Numbered from the stretch's first letter, positions 36,586 through 48,224 are shown. The stretch is DNA of 64,000 bases from Cavia porcellus (GCF_034190915.1 NW_026947490.1:64035494-64099493); one strand, 5' to 3'. Made by a program: numbers and translations. Notes: generated from the sequence alone by a model not told the origin.

Positions 36586-39156
36586 ATAAAGAAAACAAAA
36601 CTCCATAGGACGGGGTTCCAGTGCCTCTGAAGACCTCGGGAGAGTGCCCCAGCCACGCTCCCCATCACCCATAGCATACTGAGAGGCCCCACTGTCCAGG
36701 GCAATCCTCTGTCTCAGAGCAAGCTGTGCCATGCCAAGGATCATTCCCTAGCTGCGGGCTTCAAACTGGCCCAGGCCAGGCCCACAGGACATCAGGTCAC
36801 CACAGATCAGCCAATCCCTAGGGAAAGTCTGTCTCTAATGTTTGAGAAGAATAATTATTAGCATTTGTTTTCACACAGGCCTGGGGACCAGTTTTTAGAA
36901 GCATTCTGTGTGGTCTGATTAGGCATCTGATGGTGCTTACATGCATGAATTCACTGTGTCACTGCATGGAAAGTTGACCCTCTCCAGCTTAGTCATCCTG
37001 GGGATGGACTGAAACCAGGCAGACACTCACCTGAGGGCCACTGACTGCTGCTCGGAAAAAGGGACGCAACCTTCCAGCTCCCTTCACCTTCCCCTAGAGG
37101 ACCATTAATGCCTCTTGTCATTTCTTCGTAGCCCCTCCCTGACTCCTGATTTCTCCATATTTTCCCCAAAGTTGGGGCTGACGCTAAACATGGCACTGCA
37201 CCGAAGGGGTTAAGACAAACAGAGGGAGAGAAGCTCTGGCTCGGCTCTTTTAAACCGATCACACAGGAAAAAAGAAATGGACCCCAGGGACTGGGCAGAT
37301 GCTTGACTCAGACACTGACTTTGCGTGGCTTTACGTCGCCTAGAGTATGGTGCAGTCTCCTCACAGGAGCCTGTGAGGCCTGGCACCATCCACCTGTCAG
37401 CCGTTCTGGCCACACAACTCATCCCCTCTGCTCCTGCCTAGTGCCGCTTCATGTTCTCCAACAGTCCCAGGTTGTTCCACTTAGGGATTTTTATGTAAAC
37501 ACCCATGTCCTCAGACAGGAAGTCCTGTCCTCAGATTCCACACAATTTGTTCCTCAAATGTGCAGTTTCGGCACAAAAACATCCTCTGGCCCTCCATTTG
37601 AAATAATCCCGTGTTAAACTGAGACAAGAGTTTGGCAGCAGGTACTTTAAGGAGGGAGGTGAATCCGTCAGCAAATCAGAACCACTGAGCCTGCAATGCC
37701 CCCGCAGTTGAGTGGAGACACTGTCCCTCAACCAGAACAGGAGCACTGCCCCGCATGGGGAAGGTCACGCAGGTCAGCTGGCAACACCCCCTGGGAGTGT
37801 TTTAAGGTTCAAGTCATTCGCTCATTCATTTAACAAACTACTAACATCTCGTGTAAGTCACACTTGGAGACATAGATAGAAAGTTCTGGTTCCACTGGAA
37901 AATATTCCAGACAGTGGTAGACACATTTCCCCAAGCCACTCCATCCTGTCACATAACTGGTACCTTCTGAGCACTTACATGACTTGAGTTGCTCCCCACC
38001 TCAGTGGTGATCCCAGCACAATGAGGAACAATCCCTGGCTTAATATCTCTAGGCCCTACACAATAGTGTGAGATCTTTTTTTTTACCTTGAGTCACCATT
38101 TTTCTTAAAGTACCTACTCCCAATTCCGTTACCCAGTCAACTATTCACACAAAAATCACTGTGCTAACAGCTGTACAAAGACTCAAGGGTCTGTGTCGCA
38201 CTCCAAACAAGTCAATCACTAGTATTTCCCAAACAGCAACCTACCTACAGCCTCAGAATGATTCTCTTAACCTGCTTTTGTTTGCTCATGCTAGGAGATA
38301 ATGAATCACCAAGTACTGGAAAGGCAGCTTGAGGGTTAAAAGGCTTGGTTTTCTCCTCCCAAGAAAGGGACAGGGGTTGCAGGGTCCTTTCCCAGTGCTG
38401 CATCTTCCCCTAACCCCCACCATCCCTTTCACATTCCGGGCCTCTCGAGATAAAAACAGCAGCTACAAGTGCCTTCCTTCGCAGGGCAGGAAGTGTGGCC
38501 CATATGAACCGCAGGAGGGAGGGAGGAAAGACATTCAGGAACACTTTGCATGTAAGTCACAAGAAAATAAATCTCCCTGCGCAGAACCTGAGTAGGAAAA
38601 GAAGTCCTGGTGTATGCATAAGGGAGGAGCAGGGAGGACGACGGAAGGGAACCGCAAGAAATGACACCGGGTAAAATAAAGGGAATGAAGCTAAGTAACC
38701 AGGTTACAAATGGCTTCCAATGTCCAGGTGGAGAAGCTGGGCTGAAGTCCTTAGGGTAGAAAGGACTTCCGAGGTCCTTTAGCTCAAAATAGAGGATCCC
38801 CCAGAGCTAACAAAAGGCCATGTATGCGTGTAAGTCTGAGTCTCTTCTGCCTGTGGTCCCTCTGTCAGCTTTCAGGAGAGACCACCCACTCAAGGGATGT
38901 TTCCATGCACTCCTACTCTACTACACATGTCACATGTCAGACTTAGGACTGACCCTCTCATTGTTCATTCTGGGTAATGGGAGACATTAACAGGAACAAG
39001 TCATTACGTGCCTAGGACCAACTCTGAGCCTTAAGGGACTCCCCTCCTTCTGTTCCCAGGGCCCTCACTTTGGATAACGCTACTGGGGAATGCTAGCTTG
39101 AATGCAAGAAATAAAATGCTGTAATGAAGTCAGGATTGCTAGTATGAAAAACAACT
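36586..39156. other. Intronic sequence
   Basis: No exon or repeat family was recognised. Confidence 0.35.
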
Positions 39157-39330
39157 GTTCCAGCTGTGTGCAGTGATACATACCTGTAATCACAGCTACT
39201 TGGGAGGCTGAGGCAGGAGGACAACAAGGGCCAGGCCAGACTGGACTGTATCAAAATAAAAATGAGTGGGCATACCGCTCCATGGCAGAGGATCCTGGGC
39301 TCAGACCCTACTACTGCAAATGGGGGTAGG
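39157..39330 (+). mobile_element. Composite B1+ID SINE (B4/B1-dID type)
   Basis: A 7SL-derived left part (GCAGTGATACATACCTGTAA, TACTTGGGAGGCTGAGGCAG) is followed by an ID-like right part (TGAGTGGGCATACCGCTCCA...GGATCCTGGGCTCAGACCC). Confidence 0.8.
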
Positions 39331-39568
39331 GCTGGGGAGACAGGAGGAGGGAGAGGGAGGGATGGGTGGGGAAAAGAAAGGGAAGGAGAAAAAGAAAGAA
39401 AGCAGGGTCGGCAGGCAGCTCAGAAACTGAGTTGCTCTTTGTACTTTTTTCAAAACACTGTGGAGACTGAAGCCAGAGCAGAGGTAGGGAACACATCCTC
39501 TCCAAGGACTGTCACTGTCGCCAGGGCCTCCTACAAAGCAAGCTCTTCACTCAGCAGCACTCCCCCCC

Positions 39569-39574
39569 CACACA

Positions 39575-39619
<45 letters not shown>

Positions 39620-39685
39620 GCACGCACGCACACGCACACGCGCGCACACGCACACGCACACGCACACACACACATGCACGCACAC
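39569..39685 (+). repeat. Alternating (CA)/(CG) microsatellite, about 117 bp
   Basis: A run of CA units with interspersed CG and TA units in which pyrimidine and purine alternate without a break. Such runs favour Z-DNA. Open frames that cross it owe their length to the repeat. Confidence 0.95.
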
Positions 39686-39924
39686 CCCTGCAGCCTCTCC
39701 CTTTGCTCCTGTGGCTGCCTGACAATCTCCACGCAGCACCACAGACCTTTCACTTGCTGGCTTTATCTGCTTCCCTTTATATTTATATGTGAATGTGTTT
39801 ATTGTCAATTTGGGCTTTTAACATCTTTGCAAGGAGACACGTTCACTTCAATAAGTGCGAAGTTTATTGCATCAAGTTCTAGTGCCTGAAATCACAGGAA
39901 GATGAATTTTTGGTTAACTTGAAC

Positions 39925-39990
39925 ACAAAGTACACTGCCTGCCTGGCAATTAGGAGGTCCTGAGTCCCATTCCTGGTACCAAAGGGAAAA
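39925..39990 (+). mobile_element. ID-type SINE fragment
   Basis: CACTGCCTGCCTGGCAATTA...GTCCTGAGTCCCATTCCTGG then TACCAAAGGG resembles an ID right half. Confidence 0.5.
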
Positions 39991-40374
39991 AAATTTAACA
40001 CAAGGGTAATAGTGGGGTTTGGATTTGGTTTTAACTAGCATAATGTTATTTCTCTGCTGTGTCTTTGCTCCACAGATTTTAAAACTGGATAGAACAAACT
40101 GAATGTAAGGTATTACACAACTGGGAAAATTGGTTGATACCTTCACTATAATGCTTTAACATTTTATCACTTCCAAAGTAATAACCCAACAACAGAATTA
40201 AGTAAAGAACACTTTACAAATATAAATGTTTGAGCGGCTTTGGTTGGAGGAAACGGAGCTTGGCTGCTGAGTGGACTCTTCAGACTTCAAGAATCAGAAT
40301 CACTGAAACATACAACTTTTCCTTAGTAACTTCCATGGTTAAGAAGTCTTGCTCAAAGAGAGAAATTATTTTTT

Positions 40375-40497
40375 GCTTTTGGAGGCAGGGGCCTGAATCA
40401 GTTTCCCAGGTTTGCCCTGTACTCCTGGGTATAAGCAATCCACCGACCTTCCTGCCTCAACCTAAGTAGCTACAACTACAGGCACACACTTCGCCTT
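40375..40497 (-). mobile_element. 7SL-derived (B1-like) SINE
   Basis: The + strand shows GTACTCCTGGGTATAAGCAA, CCTTCCTGCCTCAACCTAAG, TAGCTACAACTACAGGCACA, the reverse complement of a B1-type element. Confidence 0.65.
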
Positions 40498-40511
40498 AAA
40501 GATTGTTTTTA

Positions 40512-40600
40512 GGGGCTGGGGATGCTCAGTGGCATAAGTGCCTGCCTTGCAAGCGCGTGGTCATGAGTTTGATCCCTGGTACTGATAAAAAAAAAAAAAA
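40512..40600 (+). mobile_element. ID-type SINE, young subtype
   Basis: GGGGCTGGGGATGCTCAGTG...GATCCCTGGTACTGATAAAA with a pure A tail. The A-box has lost a few bases (GATTTAGCTCAG reads GATGCTCAG). Confidence 0.88.
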
Positions 40601-40757
40601 CTATTTTTAACTGTGAGTTTTGACCTTCAATAAGTTCTATGAACGAGATGCAGGATATGAAAATATTACTAATCTAGTAATCTGGAAAGAAACCAATACA
40701 GATTTATATACATAAAACAATATCCCTCTTGTTTTTTTCAATGCTGAGGATGGAACC

Positions 40758-41105
40758 TGTGTTGGTTACTTTTCTCTTGTTGCTGAGACACCCAAACTGA
40801 AGGAAGGAAAGGCTTATTCAGTTCACAATTTGTGGTGGTTTCAATTCATAAACAGCTGGCTCCAAGGCAGGGTGGTGTGGCTAAGGGGCAGCCGTTCATG
40901 GGGGCAGAAGATAGCGAAGCAACAAGAGCGAACAGGGGACAAGACTCTTTCTGTCCTTTGTGCTGTTTGCAGGTTACTCGCCCTAGAGCAGGTGTAACAC
41001 TCACATCCTTAATTCCAGCACTGACTATGAATCAGTCATAAACTCTAGAAGTCCACCCTCATGTCTGCATAAGGCTTTGGGGGACATCCAGACACAGACC
41101 ACCCC
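40758..41105 (-). mobile_element. ERVL-MaLR-like solo LTR
   Basis: The + strand begins TGTTGGTTACTTTTCTCTTG then TTGCTGAGACACCC, the reverse complement of the family's 3' end, and continues through blocks shared in order with the 5748-6120 copy. Confidence 0.55.
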
Positions 41106-41166
41106 AGAACCTGAGGCTCTGTGCCTGCTCATCAGGCTCTCTACCACTGAGCTATATCTCAAGTCC
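41106..41166 (-). mobile_element. ID-type SINE fragment
   Basis: GCCTGCTCATCAGGCTCTCT, ACCACTGAGCTATATCTCAA is a reverse ID A-box region lying just before a (TC)n tract. Confidence 0.5.
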
Positions 41167-41177
41167 TCAGTGTCTCC

Positions 41178-41208
41178 ATCTCTGTCTCTCTCTCTCTCTG
41201 TCTCTCTT

Positions 41209-41252
<44 letters not shown>
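41178..41252 (+). repeat. (TC)n microsatellite
   Basis: About 75 bases of nearly pure TC with a few TG and TTT interruptions. Confidence 0.95.
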
Positions 41253-41255
<3 letters not shown>

Positions 41256-41719
41256 CCAGAACAGAAAAGCAATACCAATGTGCTCCAAAGAGCAGGAAAG
41301 GAGACAACTAGAGACAACAGACAAAAGGGACACTGGTTGTTTCCACAGGTGTGCAGATGAGTCCACACAGCAACCAAGCTCTGCTCATTTCCTTCAACCA
41401 CAGCTGCCCAGGGCCCATCTCAGCATAGTCCTCCAACAACAGGTGGTAAGAACATCCCCCTCACACCTTGAATAATCCTGCCATTCCCCAGGCAGGCACA
41501 CATATGCAGCCCACTGACTGCTGAACATGCTCTCCCCCAGCGTCAGTGTGCAGGAGATGTTCCAAAGGGGCAGATGTCAGGATCGAATCCTGTCCTGTGA
41601 CTCCAGAAACGGGGCAGGATAAAATAAACTGGAGGCTAATTCTGAAGGTTTCTGAGTATTCTGCAATTAACACATACGCAGTTACCAAAGATTTCTGGCC
41701 AAACAAGGGCTGAACATCC

Positions 41720-41945
41720 AGATTGCAAAGCTCAGGACTCTGCAGCCAGATTGCCAGGATCTAAATCCAGATTTTACCAGTTCCAATTGTGAAACCTTGG
41801 GCAAGTGATGTACTCTTTCTGGGCATCAGTTTTCCCATCTGTTAAAGGGAGATGTAACAGTACATACTCCACTGGGTTGCTCTGAGGACAAAATGAGCTT
41901 TTTTATAGAAAGAACTTAGAACATAGTATGTGCCTGTCTCATTAG
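41720..41945 (+). mobile_element. MIR SINE (nearly complete)
   Basis: The MIR order is clear: GATTGCCAGGATCTAAATCC, CCTTGGGCAAGTGATGTACT, TCAGTTTTCCCATCTGTTAA, GGGTTGCTCTGAGGACAAAA, GTGCCTGTCTCATTAG. Confidence 0.8.
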
Positions 41946-42174
41946 TATGTAGTCCTGGGTGGTTCACTTAAAGGCAAAAGGACCAAATAAAGAAAACCTC
42001 AGTAGAGACACTGTTTGGTTTTCTGCATGGACTGAAGCATTACCTGGCAGATCACTACTTGACTGTATTAAAGATAAGCTTCCCAGGGGAATAGCAACAC
42101 CTTTAGTGGACAGGACACCAGGGACAGGACATGAGGTAAGAAATGGCCAAGAAAGCAAATGGGGCAATGAGGCA

Positions 42175-42330
42175 GGAAGGGGAAGAGCTTGAGCTATGGA
42201 TCCAGAGATGTGGGTCTCAATCCCTGCCCACAGTCACTGGGCAGGTGATTTAACCCGTGTCCTGCTGTTCTCCACTGTAAAAATGAGCAGATTCTTGAGA
42301 CATGCTTTATGGAGCTGTTGATGAAATCTT
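42175..42330 (+). mobile_element. MIR SINE fragment
   Basis: GATGTGGGTCTCAATCCCTG...GGGCAGGTGATTTAACCCG then ACTGTAAAAATGAGCAGATT, diverged MIR. Confidence 0.5.
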
Positions 42331-42351
42331 AAAAGGCTTATTATATAAAAC

Positions 42352-42958
42352 AATATCCTCACGGGCAGAGAGAAGTAGCCAGATCCATCTCCACCTGCTG
42401 CTGGCCACCATCAGAAGGCTGCTTCCTGTGGGCAGCCAGTGTGAGCAGGAACACACTGCCAGGTAAGCCCCATGCGCCTGCAGGCCACCACTGAAGGCCC
42501 TTGCTTCCTTCAGGCAGCCATCACCCACCAGGAAAATCAGACAAACACACCCCTGTGTGCCTGCCACCATCATGGGAGTCCTGATGTGCACAAGGCTGAG
42601 AGAAGAAGCAACCCTACCACACACCCCAGTGTAGCTGCACAGGTCTAGGGAAGTCGGCCACATCCTGCTACTTCCCTATAAGCCTGGGGTCAGAGGAACC
42701 CAGGTGCCTGTCCCATCCCCCTACAGTGTGGAGGGCCAGCCAATGTGGGAAGTGCCTGGGCCCCCACAACCAGCTTGTTGGGAGAAACCCAGGAGAATGT
42801 CAAGACAAAGGAGCAAAAGGCAATCTCAGACCTCCAGCCCACACACAACAAGTCTGAGAGATAGAGTCATGGAAGAAAAAGGAAATCACATGCCTGAAAT
42901 ATCAGAGCAGTAAAGAAACAACTTCATAAGACTGTAAAAGTAATCAAATCAGAAATAA
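42352..42958 (+). promoter_or_regulatory. L1 5' UTR (GC-rich)
   Basis: GC-rich leader with repeated GCCACCATC / GCCACCACTGAAGGC phrases, part of which resembles the left end of the element at 9881. In intact L1s this region carries the internal promoter. Activity here is unknown. Confidence 0.5.
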
Positions 42959-43738
42959 TGTCTCAGGTAAAAGAAGAAATCACAAACATAATTAAAGAAT
43001 TGCTCAGCATATCTAAAGAAGATGATGGAAACTTTGAATAAAAATATAGAAAGAAATTACAATGCATGGAACAGATTCCGAGAGATATTCAGGGAATTAA
43101 AAAGTCAATTGAAAGCTGGCAAAACCACTAGAAAGAGACTGAAGATACACTTTCAGACCTTGAAGCCAGGATTGCAGCTAGTGATTGTGAAAGGAAAGAT
43201 CTCTTAAAAATAACAAGGAACCAGGAAATAACAATTCAACAGCTGCAAGATAACACAAAGAAAAATGGTTTAAGAGTGATAGATGTCAGTGAAGAAGCCG
43301 GGGTCAACACAAATGAAATAAAAAAGCTCCTTACAGAAGTAATAGCAGAGAACTTCCCAAGCATGGGGAAGGGGTCTGGCATACAGATAAGTGAGGCATA
43401 TAGAACTCCAACTAGCCACAACCAAAGTAAATCTACCCCCAGACATATAATAATCAAGATCCAAGAGGTTCAGCACAAGAACAGAATAGCAAAAGCTGTT
43501 AGAGAAAAGGAACTGATCATTTACAAAGGAAGGCTAATCAGAATCATGGCAGATTTGTCAACACAAACCATCAAGTCAAGAACAGTGAAATGTTTCAAAT
43601 GCTGAAAGAAAACAACTTCCAACTCAGACTGATGTACGCTGCAAAACTATATTTCAAAATTGATGGAAAACTGAGATACTTCCAAGATAAAGAATTGAAA
43701 GAATTAATGATCACCAAACCAACCCACAGTGAGTGCTA
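42959..43738 (+). pseudogene. L1 ORF1 remnant (RNA-binding chaperone), frameshifted
   Basis: L1 ORF1 protein is a trimeric RNA-binding chaperone. A Met at 42959 starts MSQVKEEITNIIKELLS and soon hits a TAA. A coiled-coil-like part follows in another frame with a TAG, then NTKKNGLRVIDVSEEAG and RTPTSHNQSKSTPRHIII mark the RRM-like domain. IYKGRLIRIMADLSTQT marks the start of the C-terminal domain. A frameshift near 43590 separates it from ENNFQLRLMYAAKLYF, which ends at a TAA at 43736-43738. At least two frameshifts and two stops make it non-functional. Confidence 0.85.
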
Positions 43739-43904
43739 AAGGACATTCTAGAAGGAGATGAGGATGACCGTGGTTCTAGGAGCAACAGCAGAGGCGGATT
43801 GCCAAAGAGGACAGGCAATTGAATGAGGGGGAAAAGTGGAGGGCCAGCAACAGGAGGATAGCAGGGCAGAAACCAACCAATGTATGCTGGTCATAACCAC
43901 TAAT

Positions 43905-44220
43905 TTAGATGCCTCAGGTCAGCAATAAAAAGAAACAGGGAGAGTGGATCAAAAATCGGGATCCATCAATATATTGTAGGCAGGAAACACATTTAAACTT
44001 GAAAGGAAATTCACAGACTGAAAATCAAAGGAGAAAAGCAATTGTTCCATGTGTTGGGAGACCAGAAAAGAAGAGGGGGGTAATTTGCCCATCAACCACA
44101 GAATGGATGGGAAAGATATGGTGATTTCATACAATGGAAAGCTACCCAGCTATAAAGTATGATAATCTCGGGCTCTTGTGGGTAAATGGATGCAACTGGA
44201 GATCGCGTTCGTGGGCGAAA
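43905..44220 (+). pseudogene. L1 ORF2 with internal deletion (endonuclease start joined to C-terminus)
   Basis: From the Met at 43909 the frame reads KKKQGEWIKNRDPSIYCRQE then THLN, the start of the L1 apurinic-type endonuclease with its QETHL motif. After RPEKKRGV it passes, still in frame, to CPSTTEWMGKIW, which matches [12 protein letters not shown] of the intact ORF2 end at the beginning of this window. It then stops at 44122-44124. A frameshifted HTMESYPAIK-like piece follows. The reverse transcriptase and zinc-knuckle regions are absent, so the deletion removes well over 1,000 codons. Confidence 0.85.
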
Positions 44221-44339
44221 CAGTTTGAACTCATACTGCTGAACCCTAGCATAAGAAACAGAAGGAGTTAGTGGGATCCAAAAAGCAGCATAGATATTAC
44301 AGAAGTGATAGGGGAGGGAACTCCTGGGAGGGAAAGGTG

Positions 44340-45175
44340 GTAACTACTGTTGATTTCTTATTGTCTTGCCTTGAATGCTTGCACTGTTTTCACAATTTCG
44401 TTAGGTTTGGTTTTGTTCTGTCTTGTTTTGTTAAATTTTATGGTGTCTGTGGTATGGGTGGTGATTTTGGACATGATGGGAGGTATTATTGTAATATGGT
44501 TGGTTTCCTATTATCTTGTTTTGAAGTCCTTTGGTTTAATTGGCTTTATTCTATTTTGCTTTGATTTTATTATGTGTGATGGTTTGAACAACTATTTTGA
44601 AGAAAATGAGAATTATGGGTGCCATTGTTGATCTCCTATCATCTTGTTTTGGAGTCCTACAATGCTTTTATTCCTTTGTTTTGATTGGTTTTATTCTGTG
44701 GTGTTTTATTTGATTTTATTATGTGTGACAGCATGGACAACTGTTTTGAAAAAAATGAAACATTATAGCAATCATTGTTCATTTCCTGCTATCTTGTTTT
44801 TAAGCCCTATAATGCTTTCATTTGTTTGTTTTGGTTGGTTTCAGTCTGTTTTCTATTATTTGATTTCAATATGTGTGAAGGTATGGACAACTATTTTGCG
44901 GAAAACAAGAGACATTATGGTTGCCATTGTTGACTTCCTATTGTCTTGTTTTGAAATCCCATAATGCTTTCATTGATTGGTTTTATACTATTTTATTTTG
45001 TTTGCTTTCATTGTGTCTGAAGATATGGACAACTATTTTGAAGAAAACAAGAGACATTATGGTAGCCACTGATGATTTCCTGTTGTCTTGAAGTCCTGTG
45101 TTGCTTGAATTGCTCCGTTCTCACTTATTCTCTTTAAAATAAAATAATTAAAAATAAATAAAATAAAACTGTCCT
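44340..45175 (+). repeat. Tandem repeat array in L1 3' UTR (about 5 units of about 150 bp)
   Basis: Units repeat the series ATTGTTGATTTCCTATTGTC, TTGTTTTGAAGTCCTATAAT, GCTTTCATT, TTGATTGGTTTTATTCTGTT, ATTATGTGTGA, ATGGACAACTATTTTGAAGA, AAACAAGAGACATTATGG. Units begin near 44480, 44610, 44770, 44925 and 45065. The last is truncated and followed by the A-rich tail. Confidence 0.85.
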
Positions 45176-45197
45176 ATAATAATTCTATAACATCATG

Positions 45198-45560
45198 TTG
45201 TTGCTATGAATTGGACAAGTGTCTTCCAAAAGCCCATCTGCTCAAGGCTTGGTCCCCAACCACGAAGCTCTGTGAAGTGGTAGAACCTTCAAGCAATGGG
45301 ACCTATTTGGTGGTTTTCCAGTCACGGGGGTGTCCAGCCTTGAAGGGGACACTGGGGCTCTGGCCCTTCTCTTTCTGTCTTTGCTTCGTGGATGCCAGGT
45401 GAACAGCATTGGTCTATCACTGCTTCTGCCATGAGGTGCTACATTACCACAGGTCCAAAGACACCATAGGCAGAAAGAGCTGAAGTAAACCTTTACTCCT
45501 GATAAGCTGATTCTCTTAGATATTTTGTGACAGTAACAAAAAGCTGACTATCACCGTTTT
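45198..45560 (+). mobile_element. ERVL-MaLR-like solo LTR
   Basis: GGCTTGGTCCCCAACCACGA, CTGCTTCTGCCATGAGGTGC, GCTGAAGTAAACCTTTACTC and GTGACAGTAACAAAAAGCTG then ACTATCACC align in order with the 5748-6120 copy. It follows the half-L1 element closely. Confidence 0.6.
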
Positions 45561-46789
45561 ATATATTATAAATTTATTAATGCAAAGTGTTTAGTAGAAT
45601 TTTTGGCACAGGGTGACTAGTCATTAATGCTGAGGTCACTGTTACTATTTTTTTAAAGAGTTAAATGTTTCCATGAATTTACAAAAAAATCTTAAGGAAG
45701 CCACTTACTTGTATTTGGATTTGCTTACTCACTTACTTGAGGTAGATACTGGTGACACAGTGGTGCACAGGGATGTGCCTCCTTTGCTCTTATAAATTCT
45801 TCCCAGAAAGATGAGTTTTGCATTGGGAAGGAGCCAACAACGAAAGCTGAAGGGAGTATGTACAACAGGGCCCTGACCTGGCACTGGGTTTACCTTTACA
45901 AACATCACTCAGTTTCAGGCCTGCGGCCAAGGTGATCCCACCCAGCTCTCTAACAGGGGAGCAGATGAGAAACTGGGCTACATTTGGCAAGCAGGGCCTT
46001 GGACCCAGGTCTTCCAGCTTGTGCATCTCTTCTTCCCTCCCCACCCAGCAGCCAATGAGGCCTCTGCTCAGCATCAGCTCTGTGCTTCCATCTCTGGGCA
46101 GTCGCCTTCTCCCTGGGAGAAGCCACCAAGTGGCTACCACTTCCATAATGGCTTCCACTGTCTAGAGATGAGGACTCCTTCCCAGTGACCAATTCCATCA
46201 GGACACTGAGAAGACAGGTGGAGATGGGTCACAGTGCTTCATAAAACCCATCTTGGCACTGTTCTCTGTGGTCCAAAGAAGAAACACTCTGAACCCTGAA
46301 AAGCCCCAGGAACATTCTGTTCCTGAAAGAAAAACATATTTCAGATCAGCCCAGGGAACAGTCACCTTTTCTGCAGCAGAAGGGAGCAGCTTCCCTGTCG
46401 GAGATCCTGTAGAGCACAAGGATGCCTACAGTCTTTTGTCAAGGGGAGAACTGCTTCTGTTCCAAGGAGACAGAGTGCTGAGGTTTGTCCCCATGTACTC
46501 TAAGCAAAGCTACTGTTGTCATGTGGAAAAACAGATGGGACATGTTCCTTTGCTAGCCTGAAGGGTCTGTGGTCACACTGACGTTTTCCACCTTACTTTA
46601 AAAGAATCCAGCACCATTTATTAAAATTGAAAAGCTAATCATCTAATGGCAAATATATTTTAAAATAAAGCACTTTGTTCCCTCCTCTTGAGAGCCGTTT
46701 CTCACTTGGAAAATGAAAAGGATTCCAGTGCTTAGCTGCAGTGTAAATTACAACGAACTTTTAGAAAATTAATCTCACAATATCTATTA
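45561..46789. other. Intronic sequence
   Basis: No exon was recognised; unclassified. Confidence 0.35.
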
Positions 46790-47060
46790 AAATGTGAAAC
46801 ATACAGGCCTTTTATCCTACAACTCCACCCATGAGAATCTTTTCTAGAAATAAAAGGACCCACTATAAAAGGATACACGTAGGAGGATGTTTATCCAAGG
46901 TTTTTGGAGAGGCAAAGACAAATATATAGAAACAACCTGAAAGTCCATCAGCAGGAAAATGAGCAAATAAATTAAAATATATTCACATTGCAGTATACTA
47001 TGAAGATATTATTTTTAAAAATGAGTTGTGACCTTTCATTAAACACAGCAGAAAAGACCG
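46790..47060 (+). mobile_element. Old L1 (L1M-type) ORF2 end/3' region
   Basis: CCACCCATGAGAATCTTTTC, GGAGGATGTTTATCCAAGG, AACAACCTGAAAGTCCATCA and TTGCAGTATACTATGAAG are the usual order of ancient L1 3' regions. Confidence 0.6.
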
Positions 47061-47429
47061 AGCAGGAAAAGAAATGACTGTTATCAATATGGCTCAATGA
47101 AACTGTGGGAGCTGAAAAGCTCAGGGACAAAATGTGCCTGATGTGACAGACTAGAAAATCTACAATCTAACTTCAAGCAGGATGGCTGAAAGCAAGCAAA
47201 ACCAAGGCTGTTTTGCGTCCCTGAGACTCAAGAACTGAGGGGACCAGTTAACCTACCGGTTGGGCACAGTCAGAGGGTCTGAATCAGTCTTTGCAAGGAA
47301 CAATTAGATCCCCCATGTCTCCTTGTGTCCTGATGCAAAACCAGCAGAAAAGCCTGCTCTCTAGAGAGACCAAATTAGCAGGCTCAGATACAGCCAGGGG
47401 GAACTGCAGGGCTCCAGAGAAGACGGGTG

Positions 47430-48088
47430 CCTGATCCAGACTCCCTGTCTAGCTCTGCCTCTGCCCCCACCAAGCAAATCCACGCAAATATTCACAGCAG
47501 CTTCTCTCATGACTGCCCAAATCTAGAAACAACCAAGACATCCTTCAACAGGCAAGGAGGTAAACAAACTGTGGCATATCCAGGCCTCAGAACACGAGCA
47601 CTAAAAAGAAATGAGTCCTCTAGCTACAAAGAGACATGGAGGAAACTTCACTGCACGTTACTAAGTGAAAGAAGCCAATCCAAATAGGCTTCTTGCTTTG
47701 TGATTTCAATCATACAACACTGTGGAAAAGGCAAATCTACAGAGAGAGTTAAAACGATCAGAAGTTGTGCATGGTTGGGAGGAGATGGGGAAGGAAAAGA
47801 GTAATAAATAGGACACAAGATTTCTAGGACAGTGAAACTATGTATGATACTATGGTGCTGGCCACTTGTCACCACACATCAGTTCAAACACAAAACACAC
47901 ACACACTGGTGGACCTGATGGAGACTATGCAGCTTTGGTCATAATTATCATCACTGCTCAGCAATTGTAACAAAAATACCACCCTAATGCGAGGTGCTGA
48001 TAACACAAAAAACTGGGGTTTAGACAACAAGGGAGCACTCGTACTTCTTATTCAATTTTTGTGAAAACCTAAAACTGCTTTTTTAAAA
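47430..48088 (+). mobile_element. Old L1 (L1M-type) 3' end
   Basis: AAACAACCAAGACATCCTTC, CATACAACACTGTGGAAAAG, CAGTGAAACTATGTATGATA, AGCAATTGTAACAAAAATAC and GTGAAAACCTAAAACTGCTT form the ordered landmarks of L1MB/MC 3' ends. Confidence 0.75.
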
Positions 48089-48091
48089 ATT

Positions 48092-48093
<2 letters not shown>

Positions 48094-48136
<43 letters not shown>
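48094..48136 (+). repeat. (AC)n microsatellite
   Basis: About 21 uninterrupted AC units at the A-rich end of the preceding L1 relic. Confidence 0.95.
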
Positions 48137-48138
<2 letters not shown>

Positions 48139-48224
48139 CGTGACTATTTAGGCAGCAGCATGGCTAAAATTAAAGGACGGACAGTACCAATACTCTTTCT
48201 CTTTCTCTTACATCACAAGACGGA

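Larger units (their letters stand above)
42352..45175 (+). mobile_element. Half-L1 (HAL1-like) element: 5' UTR, ORF1, two ends of ORF2, 3' UTR
   Basis: In order it holds a GC-rich 5' UTR (about 42352-42958), a broken ORF1 (42959-43738), a short piece of the ORF2 endonuclease (43905-44087), a direct junction to the last part of ORF2 (44088-44220), and a 3' UTR of tandem units ending in an A-rich tail near 45175. Most of ORF2 is missing. HAL1 elements are known mammalian L1 derivatives that kept ORF1 but lost ORF2. This copy may be a rodent member or a single deletion. No convincing target duplication was found; ATAAAAC occurs at both ends but merges with the tail. Confidence 0.75.

Noticed and set aside
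39262..39792. 176-codon open frame on the + strand
   Set aside because: Its length comes from a B1+ID SINE tail and the CA/CG microsatellite (His-Thr and Ala-Arg-Thr repeats).
41025..41475. Open frames through the (TC)n tract on both strands
   Set aside because: Products are Ser-Leu or Arg-Glu repeats created by the microsatellite.
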